DNA of 59,740 nt, taken from Pelagibacteraceae bacterium. GTDB lineage: Bacteria; Pseudomonadota; Alphaproteobacteria; Pelagibacterales; Pelagibacteraceae. The notes beneath the pieces were generated by a model, which did no database searches, was not told where the DNA came from, and worked only from the letters and a program-made list of their open reading frames with translations. Position numbers and translations under genes: made by a program. This document shows, piece after piece, positions 26,287-36,516 of this stretch; position 1 is the stretch's first letter; each line of letters starts with the position of its first letter. The stretch lies in assembly GCA_009693705.1 (NCBI GenBank), contig SHWS01000001.1, positions 68,067 to 127,806 of the forward strand, in the 5' to 3' direction.

Positions 26287-26659
26287 AAGTGACAACTCCC
26301 CAAATAAATATATCTTCGTTTTCATTGATTAAAATACGATCAGTAAAATTTTTAGATCCTGATGTTAAAAATTTTCTATCTCTTTCTTGAATTAAAGTTT
26401 TAACAACTAATTCGTCATGAACATTTGCAATCACTGTTGAAAAGTTTTTTGGTGTTAAGCTTTTGTCAACAACTAGCAAGTCACCATCATTAATACCACT
26501 CTCGATCATGGACTTGCCCTGAACTCTGATAATAAAAGTAGCTGGAATATTTTTTATTAAATGAATGTTTAAATCAATATCTTCTTCAATATAGTCTGTT
26601 GCAGGAGAGGGAAAACCAGCACCAGCTTTATGCATATAATAAGGGATTGTTAGTTTCAT
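26264..26659 (-). CDS. umuD: UmuD, self-cleaving S24-family subunit of polymerase V
   Basis: RecA-stimulated autoprotease that becomes the active UmuD' subunit. Catalytic Ser50 is in VQGKSMIESGI and Lys87 in ELVVKTLI. The cleavage site falls at Ala14-Gly15 in AGAGFPSPATDY, aligning with Cys24-Gly25 followed by FPSPAADY in E. coli. At 131 aa there is no room for a helix-turn-helix domain, so it is UmuD and not LexA. A promoter and a GTTC-N7-GTTC box lie immediately upstream, and umuC overlaps the 3' end. Confidence 0.94.
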   Translation of the reverse strand: MKLTIPYYMHKAGAGFPSPATDYIEEDIDLNIHLIKNIPATFIIRVQGKSMIESGINDGDLLVVDKSLTPKNFSTVIANVHDELVVKTLIQERDRKFLTSGSKNFTDRILINENEDIFIWGVVTYVIHSVY

Positions 26660-26674
26660 GTTCTTGTTTTGTTC
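26660..26674 (-). promoter_or_regulatory. LexA-type SOS box of umuDC
   Basis: GTTCTTGTTTTGTTC on the plus strand is an exact match to GTTC-N7-GTTC, the direct-repeat LexA box known from Alphaproteobacteria. It lies between the putative -10 and the umuD start codon, directly abutting the latter, so bound repressor would cover the transcription start. The lexA gene is not in the window. Confidence 0.72.
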
Positions 26675-26676
26675 CT

Positions 26677-26706
26677 ATTATTAGATGACTTATCTGATAC
26701 AGTCAA
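26677..26706 (-). promoter_or_regulatory. Promoter of umuDC
   Basis: On the minus strand, TTGACT (26701-26706) is followed by an 18-base spacer and AATAAT (26677-26682), each one base from consensus. The LexA-type box begins two bases downstream of the -10. The start codon is so close that the mRNA leader would be very short. Confidence 0.6.
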
Positions 26707-26824
26707 TAGGTTGCATTTCGAGTCTGTAACAGAATCAAAAGAGAATCAAAACGTGAACATCCAAAATATATTTTGTATACTTGTGAGTAACTTCAACCAA
26801 AGGTAGTTTAATTTTAAGCTAAAT

Positions 26825-27141
26825 ATGAAAAAAATTTTAATTTTAATCATGTTAATTCCGACGAACGTTTATGCAGGGTGTTCAGAACCGGTGGCTCCAT
26901 CAGAGCGCCATCTAATTGGAGCAAACCTTCAAAACCATCAGCTCCTTTTTGTCTAAATGAATGGGATAATACCCATGCTTGCGATGACTATACAATAAAC
27001 AATTATAATAGCGATTTAGAAAGATACAGATATGATTTAGAAGATTATCAAACAGAATTGCAAAACTATGTTAATGATGCACAATATTTTGCAAACAAAG
27101 TTTTAAATTATGCAAACCGCGAAATAACAAACTTAGATTAA
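26825..27141 (+). pseudogene. Small exported Cys-containing protein, split by a frameshift
   Basis: The ATG at 26825 opens a clear signal peptide, MKKILILIMLIPTNVYA, followed by GCSEPVAPS, but that frame stops at about 26954. The rest of a plausible protein continues in the -1 frame: SKPSKPSAPFCLNEWDNTHACDDYTINNYN, then Tyr/Asn-rich coiled-coil-like helices to LNYANREITNLD, stop at 27139-27141. The switch must occur between about 26890 and 26930, consistent with loss of one base. It could be a pseudogene, an assembly error, or programmed shifting. The second frame alone would start at GTG 26878 without a signal peptide. I do not recognise a function. Confidence 0.6.
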
Positions 27142-27168
27142 ACAAATTAAAAAAAAATATTTGAAAAA

Positions 27169-27531
27169 ATGAAAAAATTAACATGTCATTGTGGAGCTGT
27201 TGAAGCAGAAATAAATGTACCGGATAATTTAGAAAAAATTGTAAGATGCAATTGTTCAATCTGTAAAAGAAAAGGAGCAATGATGTCTTACGTGAAAAAT
27301 AAAGATTTTAAAATTATTAAAGGAAAAGATAAAATAAAACTTTACCAATTTAATACAAAAGTTGCCAAACATTATTTTTGTTCTAATTGTGGAATTTACA
27401 CACACAGTCATCCAAGAAGAGATCCGACATTAACAGGATTTAATCTTGGTTGTGTTGATGAAATAGATACTTTCAAATTAAATGATATTGTAATATTTGA
27501 TGGGCTAAATCATCCCCTCGATCAAAAATAA
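27169..27531 (+). CDS. GFA-family (CENP-V/GFA domain) zinc-binding protein
   Basis: A 120-aa protein with the GFA zinc-site layout: LTCHCGAVE near the N-terminus, VRCNCSICKRKG, and YFCSNCGIYTHSHPR. The founding member was described as a glutathione-dependent formaldehyde-activating enzyme, but most members have no proven function, so only the fold and metal binding are claimed. It precedes the glycerate-kinase-like gene by 5 bases and is probably co-transcribed with it. Confidence 0.85.
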   Translation: MKKLTCHCGAVEAEINVPDNLEKIVRCNCSICKRKGAMMSYVKNKDFKIIKGKDKIKLYQFNTKVAKHYFCSNCGIYTHSHPRRDPTLTGFNLGCVDEIDTFKLNDIVIFDGLNHPLDQK

Positions 27532-27536
27532 TTTTA

Positions 27537-28466
27537 ATGAATTTTGAAAAAAAATGTTTCGATATAGTTAAAAAAAATTATTTTATATTTATTAGGTCAC
27601 AAGAAACTTCTACTGAAAAATTTAAAAACAAAGAAAAGATGCTTAAATCTTTTCTAATTCCACTCTGTTTTTGGATTACACAAAAAATGAATAATAAAAA
27701 ACCATACTTTGTTGGATTAGCTGGTGGGCAAGGCACTGGTAAAACAACCATTAGTTCAATTATAAAAATAATACTTGTAAAATATTTCAAACTTAAAGTA
27801 TTTAAGATTTCAATTGATGATTTTTATAAAACGAGAAAACAGAGATTTAATTTGTCAAAAAAAATTCATCCAATGCTAATGACAAGAGGCGTTCCCGGCA
27901 CCCATGATATCAAAATGATGTTGAATTTTTTTAAGAAAGTAAAAAATAAAAATTTTAGAGGTTTTAAATTACCTAAATTTGATAAAGCAATTGACGATAG
28001 AGTAAATAAGAAATTTTGGTATTTGCTTAATCAAAAACCAGATGTAATTATTTTTGAAGGGTGGTGCGTTGGTGCGAAAGCTGAAAACTATAAAACACTA
28101 AAAAAACCAATTAATTACTTTGAAAAAAATAAGGATCCAAAATATATTTGGAGAAAATATGTAAATCAGCAGCTAAAAACAAACTACAGCACTTTATACT
28201 CTCAATTGAATTGTATGATTTATTTAAAAGCAAAAAATTTTAATTTACTGAAAAAATGGAGGTTAAAGCAGGAGCGCAAACTTCGACTTAAAACTAAAAA
28301 TTCTTCCAACCACAAAATAATGAGCAAAAGTGATTTAATAAATTTTATGCAGACTTATCAAAGAATTACCGAAAATATGTTCAAGTTTATGCCTAAATAT
28401 GCCGCAATTACTTTTAATTTAAATAGTAATCATCAAATTAGTTCTGCAGTATATAAAGACAAATGA
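27537..28466 (+). CDS. P-loop kinase, D-glycerate 3-kinase-like
   Basis: A P-loop kinase of 309 aa with Walker A GGQGTGKTT at about residues 63-71 and the phosphoribulokinase/uridine-kinase-like segment SIDDFYKTRKQR. The block HPMLMTRGVPGTHD and IIFEGWCVGAK match D-glycerate 3-kinases of the plant/yeast type. Glycerate to 3-phosphoglycerate is the likely reaction, feeding glycolate or glycerate carbon into lower glycolysis. The substrate has not been tested, and related P-loop kinases remain possible. The last 4 bases overlap the TolC-like gene. Confidence 0.8.
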   Translation: MNFEKKCFDIVKKNYFIFIRSQETSTEKFKNKEKMLKSFLIPLCFWITQKMNNKKPYFVGLAGGQGTGKTTISSIIKIILVKYFKLKVFKISIDDFYKTRKQRFNLSKKIHPMLMTRGVPGTHDIKMMLNFFKKVKNKNFRGFKLPKFDKAIDDRVNKKFWYLLNQKPDVIIFEGWCVGAKAENYKTLKKPINYFEKNKDPKYIWRKYVNQQLKTNYSTLYSQLNCMIYLKAKNFNLLKKWRLKQERKLRLKTKNSSNHKIMSKSDLINFMQTYQRITENMFKFMPKYAAITFNLNSNHQISSAVYKDK

Positions 28467-29758
28467 AAAAAATTTATTTAACTGTATTGTTCTCAATCGC
28501 TTTTATTACAAACGTACTAGGAGAAACTTTTTCTTCAGCACTTCTAAAAGTATACAATAACAACGCAGAACTTAATGCTGAAAGACAAAATATAGATGTG
28601 TCAAAACAAGATTTAAAAATTTCTCAAGGATCCTATTTACCTTCGGTCACCATAAGTACCAGCAAAACCCAAGAAGAAACAAAAAAATTAACTAATCAAT
28701 CTGGAGGAAATGCAACAATAAATGATGTAGATCCATTAACAACATCGATTACAATTTCTCAATCGCTAATTGATTTTGGTAGAGGTGCTCAATTAGAAAA
28801 AAGCAAAGTTGAAATTGATCTTGCTAAAGCTAAGTTGTTAAAAAAAGAACAAGATATTATTTATAAAACAGCTGAAGCATACACAGGGCTAATTTTAGCT
28901 GATCAACAATTAAAAATTAATCAAGAAAATGTCGAATTATTAATAAGACAAGTAGAAACTAATAAAATTAGATTAGAAAGAGGACAAATTACTTTATCAG
29001 ATGCTTCGCAATCAGAGTCATCATTGGCCGAATCTCAAGCTAAGTTGATACAAGCAGAGAATGAATTACTAATTAGTAAACTTAATTATGAAAATGTAAT
29101 TGGACCGATAAATGATCAAAATTCCTTAGATAATAAATCTATCCCAAATTATACGCTTCCTGATAATTTAGCTTCAGCACTAGAACTGTCCAAAGAAAAT
29201 AATCCTGATTTAATTATAGTTAAATTAAAATATGAACAATCAAAAAAAGATAAAATTATTGCAAAATCAGAACTAGCCCCATCTGCTGATTTATCAATTT
29301 CCAGATCTTACAGCAAAGATTTAAGCACAACTTACAATGAAAGAGAACAAGACTCTATAAATGCAACTATATCATGGCCGTTTTACTCAGGTGGTAAAAA
29401 TATAGCTTCCTTAAAAAAGAGTGAAAGTATTGAAACTAGAAGTAGATTAAATTTAGATTCAGCGGTTAATCAAAATCAAATGAATGTTTTAGGAGCCTGG
29501 TCAAATTTTCAAACCAATATTAGTTTACTAAATTCTTTTAAATCTCAAGTTAAAGCAGCAGAGATTGCAAGCGAGGGAATAGTAGCAGAATACAATAGTG
29601 ACTCAGGCAGAACTAATTTAGAAGTAATTCAGTCAAATTCCCTTCTGCTTAATGCTAAAATTTTTTTAGCAAATGCGGAGAGAAATTACATTCTTTCACA
29701 ATTTAATGTTCTTAAATCAATTGGTCTGCTTAACAACGATTATTTAAAAATTAGATAA
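28463..29758 (+). CDS. tolC: TolC-family outer membrane efflux/secretion channel
   Basis: An outer membrane trimer channel for efflux or type I secretion. A signal peptide (about residues 1-20, ending VLG) is followed by two repeats of long alpha-helical segments and beta strands typical of the OEP domain: TSITISQSLIDFGRGAQLEKSK in the first half and INATISWPFYSGGKNIASLKKS in the second. The 431-aa length is normal. It overlaps the kinase gene by an ATGA. No inner-membrane pump or adaptor is nearby, so the partner system is unknown. Confidence 0.9.
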   Translation: MKKIYLTVLFSIAFITNVLGETFSSALLKVYNNNAELNAERQNIDVSKQDLKISQGSYLPSVTISTSKTQEETKKLTNQSGGNATINDVDPLTTSITISQSLIDFGRGAQLEKSKVEIDLAKAKLLKKEQDIIYKTAEAYTGLILADQQLKINQENVELLIRQVETNKIRLERGQITLSDASQSESSLAESQAKLIQAENELLISKLNYENVIGPINDQNSLDNKSIPNYTLPDNLASALELSKENNPDLIIVKLKYEQSKKDKIIAKSELAPSADLSISRSYSKDLSTTYNEREQDSINATISWPFYSGGKNIASLKKSESIETRSRLNLDSAVNQNQMNVLGAWSNFQTNISLLNSFKSQVKAAEIASEGIVAEYNSDSGRTNLEVIQSNSLLLNAKIFLANAERNYILSQFNVLKSIGLLNNDYLKIR

Positions 29759-29801
29759 TTCTTGAGTTTTTCAGCTTAAATAAAATTAGCCTTGCCAATG
29801 A

Positions 29802-29816
29802 GAACAAAATGTGTAC
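29802..29816. promoter_or_regulatory. Probable LexA-type box upstream of recA
   Basis: GAACAAAATGTGTAC fits GAAC-N7-GAAC with one mismatch (GTAC in the second half), 50 bases before the recA start. A TTGCCA at 29792-29797 could be the -35, which would put the box inside the promoter. It resembles the umuDC box in sequence and spacing. Confidence 0.55.
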
Positions 29817-29865
29817 ATTTAATCTATGATTCGACACTTAAAAAAAATTAAAAAAAAGGCTAAAA

Positions 29866-30993
29866 ATGACGAAAAGTAACTTAAAAGTAGTGAAATCCAC
29901 TAAAGATCAAGAAATAGATATTAAAGAAAAACAAAAAGCATTAGACGCAGCAATTAGTCAAATCACAGAAAACTTTGGAAAAGGTTCAGTTATGAAGCTT
30001 GGTCAAAGAAGAGCGATGGATATAGAGTCTATATCTACCGGATCTTTAAGCCTTGATTTAGCTTTAGGCATAGGCGGATTGCCAAAAGGAAGAATTATTG
30101 AAATTTATGGACCTGAATCATCAGGAAAAACAACTCTTGCTTTGCAAGTGATTGCTGAATCTCAAAAATTAGGTGGAATTTGTGCGTTTGTAGATGCTGA
30201 GCATGCTTTAGATCCAGTTTATGCAAAAAATATAGGTGTAAACACTGATGAGCTTTTAATCTCTCAGCCAGATACAGGTGAACAAGCTTTAGAAATAGCT
30301 GATACATTGGTAAAATCAGGTTCAATTTCAGTAATAGTTATTGATTCAGTTGCGGCATTAACTCCGAGAGCAGAAATAGAAGGTGAGATGGGAGATCATC
30401 ATGTTGGATTACAGTCTAGATTAATGAGTCAGGCTTTAAGAAAATTAACAAGCTCAATATCAAATACTAATACTATGATGATTTTTATTAATCAAATTAG
30501 AATGAAAATCGGTGTAATGTTTGGTAGTCCCGAAACTACTTCGGGTGGAAATGCGTTAAAATTTTATTCATCAGTTAGAATGGATATAAGAAGAATTGGT
30601 GCAATTAAAAATGGGGAAGAAATTGTTGGAAATACCACAAGAGTTAAAGTAGTCAAAAACAAAGTAGCGCCACCATTTAAAGTTGTTGAATTTGATTTAA
30701 TGTATGGAAAAGGTATTAGCAAAACAGGTGAGTTGGTTGACCTTGGAGCTAAAACTGAAATTATTGAAAAGTCAGGTGCTTGGTATGCTTATAAAGGTGA
30801 AAAAATTGGCCAAGGAAAAGAAAACGCTAAAATTTTCTTAGAACAAAACCATAGGATTGCTGATGAAATTGAAAAAGCAATTAGACAAAAAGTGGGAGAG
30901 GTTGCAAAAAAAATTGAAGGAAACCCGATTGATCCAAATAAAATTGTTAAAGACCAAAAAGAGGATTTAAAAGAAGAATTAATAGTAGAATAG
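29866..30993 (+). CDS. recA: Recombinase RecA
   Basis: DNA strand-exchange protein and co-protease for LexA and UmuD cleavage. Walker [10 protein letters not shown] lies at residues 82-90; the [44 protein letters not shown] and [11 protein letters not shown] blocks are all canonical. A charged extension of about 20 residues precedes the usual start, as in other alphaproteobacteria. It is likely monocistronic, with a LexA-type box upstream and a strong terminator downstream. Confidence 0.98.
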   Translation: MTKSNLKVVKSTKDQEIDIKEKQKALDAAISQITENFGKGSVMKLGQRRAMDIESISTGSLSLDLALGIGGLPKGRIIEIYGPESSGKTTLALQVIAESQKLGGICAFVDAEHALDPVYAKNIGVNTDELLISQPDTGEQALEIADTLVKSGSISVIVIDSVAALTPRAEIEGEMGDHHVGLQSRLMSQALRKLTSSISNTNTMMIFINQIRMKIGVMFGSPETTSGGNALKFYSSVRMDIRRIGAIKNGEEIVGNTTRVKVVKNKVAPPFKVVEFDLMYGKGISKTGELVDLGAKTEIIEKSGAWYAYKGEKIGQGKENAKIFLEQNHRIADEIEKAIRQKVGEVAKKIEGNPIDPNKIVKDQKEDLKEELIVE

Positions 30994-31035
30994 TTCTTTT
31001 TAAAAAGAATTAATTAATAGGCCATCTTTAATTAT

Positions 31036-31062
31036 AAAAGGCGCTTAATTTAAGCGCCTTTT
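31036..31062 (+). terminator. Intrinsic terminator after recA
   Basis: A 12-bp perfect stem (AAAAGGCGCTTA / TAAGCGCCTTTT) with a 3-base loop lies 42 bases after the recA stop, with T residues at the 3' end. The GC core GGCGC stands out in this AT-rich DNA. Confidence 0.85.
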
Positions 31063-31109
31063 CCCCACTGATCTCTAGACATAAAATAAAAAAGCTGTAT
31101 TTTAAAATT

Positions 31110-33776
31110 ATGGCTGACAAATCTTTAAATGAAATACGAAATAAATTTCTAAATTATTTTGAGAAAAATGATCATAAAATTATACAGTCTAGCAATTTAG
31201 TTCCTAATAATGATCCAACTTTAATGTTTGCTAATTCTGGAATGGTACAATTTAAAAATGTATTTACCGGGCTAGAAAAAAGAAGCTATGTAAGAGCAAC
31301 AACATCACAAAAATGTGTTAGAGCAGGAGGAAAACATAATGATCTTGAAAATGTAGGCTACACTCCGAGGCATCATACTTTTTTTGAAATGCTAGGAAAT
31401 TTTTCATTTGGAGATTATTTTAAAGAAGAAGCTATTAGTTATGCCTGGAATTTAATTACGAAAGATTTTGGTATTGATAAAACTCGACTGTATATAACAG
31501 TGTTTCATCAAGATGATGAAGCTTTTAATTATTGGAAGAAAATTACAAGTTTTGGTGACGATAAAATCATAAGAATTTCATCAACAGACAATTTTTGGTC
31601 AATGGGCGAAACAGGACCGTGTGGGCCCTGTTCAGAAATTTTTTATGATCATGGAGAACATCTTAAAGGTGGATTGCCAGGATCTAAAGATGAAGATGGA
31701 AATCGATTTATTGAAATATGGAATTTGGTATTTATGCAGTATGAGCAAATTACTAAAGAAAAAAGGATAAACCTTCCCAAACCTTCAGTGGATACTGGTA
31801 TGGGATTAGAAAGAATTTCAGCTTTACTTCAGGGAACTCATGATAATTACGAAACAGATCATTTTAAAAAATTAATTCAATCAATTTCAGAAATAATTAA
31901 AAAAAAACCTGATCATTCAAACTTATCTAGTTTTAGAGTAATTGCCGATCATTTAAGAGCTAGCTCTTTTTTAATTGCCGAAGGTGTTTTACCATCTAAC
32001 GAAGGTAGAGGCTATGTGCTTAGAAGAATTATGAGAAGAGGAATGAGACACTCACATTTATTAGGAGCCAAGGATCCTATTTTTTATAATATCTTTAAAA
32101 CATTACAATCAGAAATGTCTCAAAGTTATCCAGAACTTAATAGAGCAGAAGCGCTAATAAAAGAAACATTAAAAATGGAAGAAGAAAAATTTTTAGTTTT
32201 ACTTGATCGAGGCATAAAAATTTTAAATGAAGAAATAAATAAGATTGATAAAGTTTTACCAGGAGAAGTTGCTTTTAAACTTTATGACACCTATGGATTT
32301 CCCTTAGATTTAACTGAAGATATTTTAAAAAATAAATCATTAAAAATAGATACTGCAAAATTTCAATCATTAATGAAAAATAGTAGAGAGCTTGCCAAAA
32401 AAAACTGGAAAGGCTCTGGAGACTCCATAGTCGAGGATATTTGGTTTTCAATTAGAGATCAATTGGGTCCAACTGAATTTTTAGGATATGAAACAAATCA
32501 AGCTGAAGCTCTAGTGCTATCTTTGTTAAAAAATAATAAAGAAGTTGATATTTTAAACCAAGATGACGAAGGCATGATTATCACAAACCAAACGCCATTT
32601 TATGGAGAGTCAGGAGGACAGGTTGGTGACACAGGAGAAATTACCAATAATAATTTTATATTTGAGGTGAGCGATGTTAAAAAAAAACTAGGAGATTTAT
32701 TTATTCACTATGGAAAAGTAATTAAAGGATCAATAAAATTAAAGCAAAACGTTCAGATGAAAATAAATGTCGAAAGAAGAAATAATACTAGAGCATATCA
32801 CTCTGCCACCCATTTATTGCATGAGTCTTTAAGAAGAGTATTGGGTTCTCATGTAACTCAAAAAGGGTCTTCCGTAGAGCCCAATAGGTTAAGATTTGAT
32901 TTTAGCCACATGAAACCAATGTCTGAAGATGAAATAAATACTATCGAAAATTTTGTTAATTCAATAGTTAAAAAAAAAACAGATGTAAAAACTAGAATTA
33001 TGACAACGGCTGAAGCTGTTGAAAATGGAGCTTTAGCTTTATTTGGAGAGAAGTATGGAGAAGAAGTTAGAGTATTGTCTATGGGAGAAGATAACGGTAG
33101 TTATTTTTCAACAGAGCTTTGTGGCGGAACACATGTTAAAAATACAGGTGACATAGGAAAATTAAAAATAATTAGTCAATCATCGGTTGCTGCAGGCGTC
33201 AGAAGAATAGAGGCGTTGCGAGATAAACAGTTAGATGAGTATCTCAAAAATAAAGAAAAATTATTAGACTTATCCAATGATAAAAATGACGAAACAATTA
33301 AAAAATTATCTAAAGAGATTATTAAGTTGGGTGGAAAACCTCATTTAGATCAAGAGGATCAAAAAACATTGATAAAAAATTTATCTAAGCAATTAGAAAT
33401 TTTATTAATCAATTTAGTTATAAATGATAAATCGAAAAATATTATAAAAGACGAACTGATTAATGGAGTAAAGCTTAGATGTCAAAAAGTTGAAGATCTT
33501 CCATTTAAAGAATTAAGAAATCTTGTAGATAAAGGAAAAAAAGAATTACTCGAAGGTATTATTATTGTTTTTGCTATTCAAGATGGCAAAGTAGGAATTG
33601 CTGTTGGAATTACAGATAAATTGACTGAATTATATGATGCTGTTAAATTTGTTAAAGTTGGTTCCGAGATCATAGGTGGTAAAGGGGGCGGAGGTAGAAA
33701 AGATTTTGCCCAAGCTGGTGGTCAGGATCAAACTAAAATTGAAGAAGCTTTTAAAAAATTAAAATCTTTAATTTAG
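31110..33776 (+). CDS. alaS: Alanyl-tRNA synthetase
   Basis: Charges tRNA-Ala. It is full length (888 aa) with a class II catalytic core (RKYVRA-like block [27 protein letters not shown] is visible in part as [44 protein letters not shown]), an editing domain with zinc-type motif HSATHLLH and CGGTHV, and a C-terminal C-Ala domain ending with the glycine-rich [16 protein letters not shown]. It follows recA, as in many alphaproteobacteria, but behind a terminator. The last 9 bases overlap the end of icd. Confidence 0.98.
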   Translation: MADKSLNEIRNKFLNYFEKNDHKIIQSSNLVPNNDPTLMFANSGMVQFKNVFTGLEKRSYVRATTSQKCVRAGGKHNDLENVGYTPRHHTFFEMLGNFSFGDYFKEEAISYAWNLITKDFGIDKTRLYITVFHQDDEAFNYWKKITSFGDDKIIRISSTDNFWSMGETGPCGPCSEIFYDHGEHLKGGLPGSKDEDGNRFIEIWNLVFMQYEQITKEKRINLPKPSVDTGMGLERISALLQGTHDNYETDHFKKLIQSISEIIKKKPDHSNLSSFRVIADHLRASSFLIAEGVLPSNEGRGYVLRRIMRRGMRHSHLLGAKDPIFYNIFKTLQSEMSQSYPELNRAEALIKETLKMEEEKFLVLLDRGIKILNEEINKIDKVLPGEVAFKLYDTYGFPLDLTEDILKNKSLKIDTAKFQSLMKNSRELAKKNWKGSGDSIVEDIWFSIRDQLGPTEFLGYETNQAEALVLSLLKNNKEVDILNQDDEGMIITNQTPFYGESGGQVGDTGEITNNNFIFEVSDVKKKLGDLFIHYGKVIKGSIKLKQNVQMKINVERRNNTRAYHSATHLLHESLRRVLGSHVTQKGSSVEPNRLRFDFSHMKPMSEDEINTIENFVNSIVKKKTDVKTRIMTTAEAVENGALALFGEKYGEEVRVLSMGEDNGSYFSTELCGGTHVKNTGDIGKLKIISQSSVAAGVRRIEALRDKQLDEYLKNKEKLLDLSNDKNDETIKKLSKEIIKLGGKPHLDQEDQKTLIKNLSKQLEILLINLVINDKSKNIIKDELINGVKLRCQKVEDLPFKELRNLVDKGKKELLEGIIIVFAIQDGKVGIAVGITDKLTELYDAVKFVKVGSEIIGGKGGGGRKDFAQAGGQDQTKIEEAFKKLKSLI

Positions 33777-34982
33777 TCTCTTTTTTAAACTTCCCTCAAT
33801 TTTATCAAGAAACTGTGAAGTGGTTAAATACTTGCTTGAAGGCCCAATTAATATTGCAAGATCTTTTGTCATTGATCCATTTTCAACGCATTCAACACAA
33901 ATTTTTTCTAGTGTATTGGAAAACGTTATAAGGTCGCTATTTCCATCAAGCTTACCTCTATGTCCCAAGCCTCTTGTCCAGGCAAATATAGAAGCAATTG
34001 GGTTTGTTGAAGTTTCTTTGCCTTGTAGATACATTTTGTAATGCCTAGTAACTGTTCCATGTGCTGCTTCTGCTTCCATAATTTTTCCATCTGGAGTTAA
34101 TAAAGTGCTAGTCATTAAACCTAAAGATCCATAGCCTTGAGCCATAGTATCAGATTGAACATCACCGTCGTAATTTTTACAAGCCCAAATATACTTTCCA
34201 CTCCATTTCATTGCACAAGCAACCATATCATCAATTAATCTATGTTCGTAAGTTATATTATTTTGATTAAATTTTTCTTTAAATTCTTTGTTAAACACTT
34301 CTTGGAAAATATCTTTAAATCTTCCATCGTATTGTTTTAAAATTGTATTTTTAGTTGACAAGTATACTGGCCATTTTTTTATTAGCCCGTAACTGAAACA
34401 AGATCTGGCAAAATCCTCAATAGATTTATCAAGGTTATACATTGCCAGTGCTACGCCTGGACCTGTAAAATTAAATACATCATATTTTATTTCATTTTTA
34501 CCATCTTCAGAAGTCCATTTTATTTCTAATTTTCCTTTGCCAGGTACTTTAAAATCTGTTGCTCTATATTGATCACCAAATGCATGCCTTCCAATAACAA
34601 CAGGATCAGTCCATGATGGCACAAGTTTAGGAATATTTTTACAAATAATAGGTTCTCTAAAAACTGTACCACCGATAATATTTCTTATAGTTCCATTAGG
34701 TGATCTCCACATTTTTTTTAAATCAAACTCCTTAACTCGAATTTCATCAGCGGTTATGGTTGCACATTTAATTCCAACACCAATTTTTTTTATTGCATTA
34801 GCAGAATCTATTGTAATCTGATCATTTGTATTATCTCTGCTTTTCATTCCCAAATCATAGTAATTAATTCCAATATCAATATAAGGTAGAATTAATTTTT
34901 GTTTAATAAATGACCATATAATTCTCGTCATCTCATCGCCATCAAGCTCAACAATTGGGTTTTTAACGCTAATTTTGCTCAT
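33768..34982 (-). CDS. icd: NADP-dependent isocitrate dehydrogenase
   Basis: TCA-cycle enzyme converting isocitrate to 2-oxoglutarate. It belongs to the eukaryote-like homodimeric subfamily: [16 protein letters not shown] at the N-terminus, [21 protein letters not shown] substrate block, [28 protein letters not shown] with metal-binding aspartates, and [11 protein letters not shown]. The 404-aa length is normal. NADP use is predicted from the subfamily. It is convergent with alaS and 77 bases divergent from psd. Confidence 0.96.
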   Translation of the reverse strand: MSKISVKNPIVELDGDEMTRIIWSFIKQKLILPYIDIGINYYDLGMKSRDNTNDQITIDSANAIKKIGVGIKCATITADEIRVKEFDLKKMWRSPNGTIRNIIGGTVFREPIICKNIPKLVPSWTDPVVIGRHAFGDQYRATDFKVPGKGKLEIKWTSEDGKNEIKYDVFNFTGPGVALAMYNLDKSIEDFARSCFSYGLIKKWPVYLSTKNTILKQYDGRFKDIFQEVFNKEFKEKFNQNNITYEHRLIDDMVACAMKWSGKYIWACKNYDGDVQSDTMAQGYGSLGLMTSTLLTPDGKIMEAEAAHGTVTRHYKMYLQGKETSTNPIASIFAWTRGLGHRGKLDGNSDLITFSNTLEKICVECVENGSMTKDLAILIGPSSKYLTTSQFLDKIEGSLKKRLN

Positions 34983-35059
34983 TATTGTAAAGTATATCTT
35001 AGTAATTGAATTTCTCTATTTTATATACATATTAATGAAAAATCATCAATTAATAGAAT

Positions 35060-35707
35060 ATGTTTAACAAAATTTTTCCAAAAATTCACATCGAAGGATA
35101 TAAATTTTTAATTATTTCAGTGTTTTTAACAATTGTTTTTTTTACATTTAATGGATTCTTGGGTTTTATTGGAACAATACTAACAATTTGGATTTATTAT
35201 TTTTTTAGAGATCCAGAGAGAGTTAGTATTGGTGACGATAATTATTTAGTTAGCCCAGCAGATGGCGAAGTCATAAATGTCGAAGAAACAGATGGTCCAA
35301 AAGAATTGGGGTTAGAAAATAAAAGGTTTAAAAAAATTAGTATTTTTATGAATATATTTGATTGTCATGTTAACCGAACCCCATGTTCGGGAAAAGTTGA
35401 GGAAATTTTATACAAACCTGGAAAATTTTTAAATGCTTCTTTTGACAAAGCCAGTGAAGATAATGAGAGAAATTATTATAAAATAAAAGATCTTGATGGA
35501 AATCAAATTATTCTAGTTCAAATAGCTGGATTGATAGCTAGAAGAATTGTGTGTGAAACAATGAAAGATCAACAGTTAAGTCAAGGTGACAGGATCGGCA
35601 TGATTAGATTTGGAAGTAGAGCTGATGTTTATTATGAAAAATATGACACTTTGGTAAAAGTTGGTCAAAAGGCAATTTCAGGTGAAACACTGTTAGCAAA
35701 AAAATAA
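35060..35707 (+). CDS. psd: Phosphatidylserine decarboxylase proenzyme
   Basis: Makes phosphatidylethanolamine from phosphatidylserine at the inner membrane. There are two N-terminal membrane segments (about residues 15-48), then FFRDPER and VSPADGEV, MNIFDCHVNRTPCSG, and the autocleavage Gly-Ser in MIRFGSRADVY that creates the pyruvoyl group. At 215 aa it is the short Psd type common in alphaproteobacteria. pssA follows after 2 bases, completing the pathway. Confidence 0.95.
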   Translation: MFNKIFPKIHIEGYKFLIISVFLTIVFFTFNGFLGFIGTILTIWIYYFFRDPERVSIGDDNYLVSPADGEVINVEETDGPKELGLENKRFKKISIFMNIFDCHVNRTPCSGKVEEILYKPGKFLNASFDKASEDNERNYYKIKDLDGNQIILVQIAGLIARRIVCETMKDQQLSQGDRIGMIRFGSRADVYYEKYDTLVKVGQKAISGETLLAKK

Positions 35708-35709
35708 AC

Positions 35710-36516
35710 ATGCAACAACTAAAAAATAATCTTAAAATAGTTTCAGATAAAAAAGATGCTAGGGTAATTCTACCTAACATGTTGACTTTAGTAGGTGTAT
35801 GTATTGGATTAACATCGATAAAATTTGCATTAGATGGAAAATTTGAATTTGCAATTATTGCGATAATTTTTGCAGCAATTATAGATGGCCTAGATGGTAG
35901 AATTGCAAGATTAATTAAAGCAACATCAAAAGTTGGAAAAGAATTAGACTCTTTAACCGATATGATCAGCTTTGGAGTCGCTCCAGCATTTATTATGTAT
36001 TTTTGGAAATTAAATACTTTTGGAAAATTTGGTTGGTTATTATGTTTGATTTATGTAATTTGTGTAGCATTAAGATTAGCAAGATTTAATATCAATTCTA
36101 ATCAAGAGCCTAGTTGGAGAGATAATTTTTTTGAAGGCGTTCCATCTCCCGCAGGCGGTATATTAGTTTTAACACCATTAATCATAAGTGTAAGCAGCTT
36201 CAATTACATCAAGTTAAATTATGATGTAATTGTACCTGTATTTTTCGTCTTAACATCATTCCTTTTAATAAGTAAATTTCCAACTTATTCTTTTAAAAAA
36301 ATTGTTATTCAAAGAAAAACAACTATTTTTTTATTATTTAGTATTATTTTATTTTTTGGACTATTGTTAATATACTCATTTAACGTTGTATCAGTTAGTG
36401 CTCTAATATATTTGTGCTTACTTCCGATTAGTTATATTCATTTTCAAAATATTAAAAAAGTAAATGAAAATCAAAATATTGAAGATGAAGATGACAATCT
36501 TGAAGATGAGCTATAA
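35710..36516 (+). CDS. pssA: CDP-diacylglycerol--serine O-phosphatidyltransferase
   Basis: An integral membrane CDP-alcohol phosphatidyltransferase. The signature D-G-x2-D-G-R-x-A-R...G-x3-D-x3-D is seen as DGLDGRIARLIKATSKVGKELDSLTD. Several hydrophobic helices follow and the tail is acidic (IEDEDDNLEDEL). The 268-aa length is normal. It overlaps the next gene by one base (TAATG) and forms a psd-pssA unit. Confidence 0.95.
   Translation: MQQLKNNLKIVSDKKDARVILPNMLTLVGVCIGLTSIKFALDGKFEFAIIAIIFAAIIDGLDGRIARLIKATSKVGKELDSLTDMISFGVAPAFIMYFWKLNTFGKFGWLLCLIYVICVALRLARFNINSNQEPSWRDNFFEGVPSPAGGILVLTPLIISVSSFNYIKLNYDVIVPVFFVLTSFLLISKFPTYSFKKIVIQRKTTIFLLFSIILFFGLLLIYSFNVVSVSALIYLCLLPISYIHFQNIKKVNENQNIEDEDDNLEDEL

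Noticed and set aside
26287..26325. Upstream in-frame ATG for umuC
   Set aside because: The extra 13 residues overlap umuD and have no family counterpart.
26264..26659. LexA repressor instead of UmuD
   Set aside because: The protein lacks a DNA-binding domain and is directly coupled to umuC.
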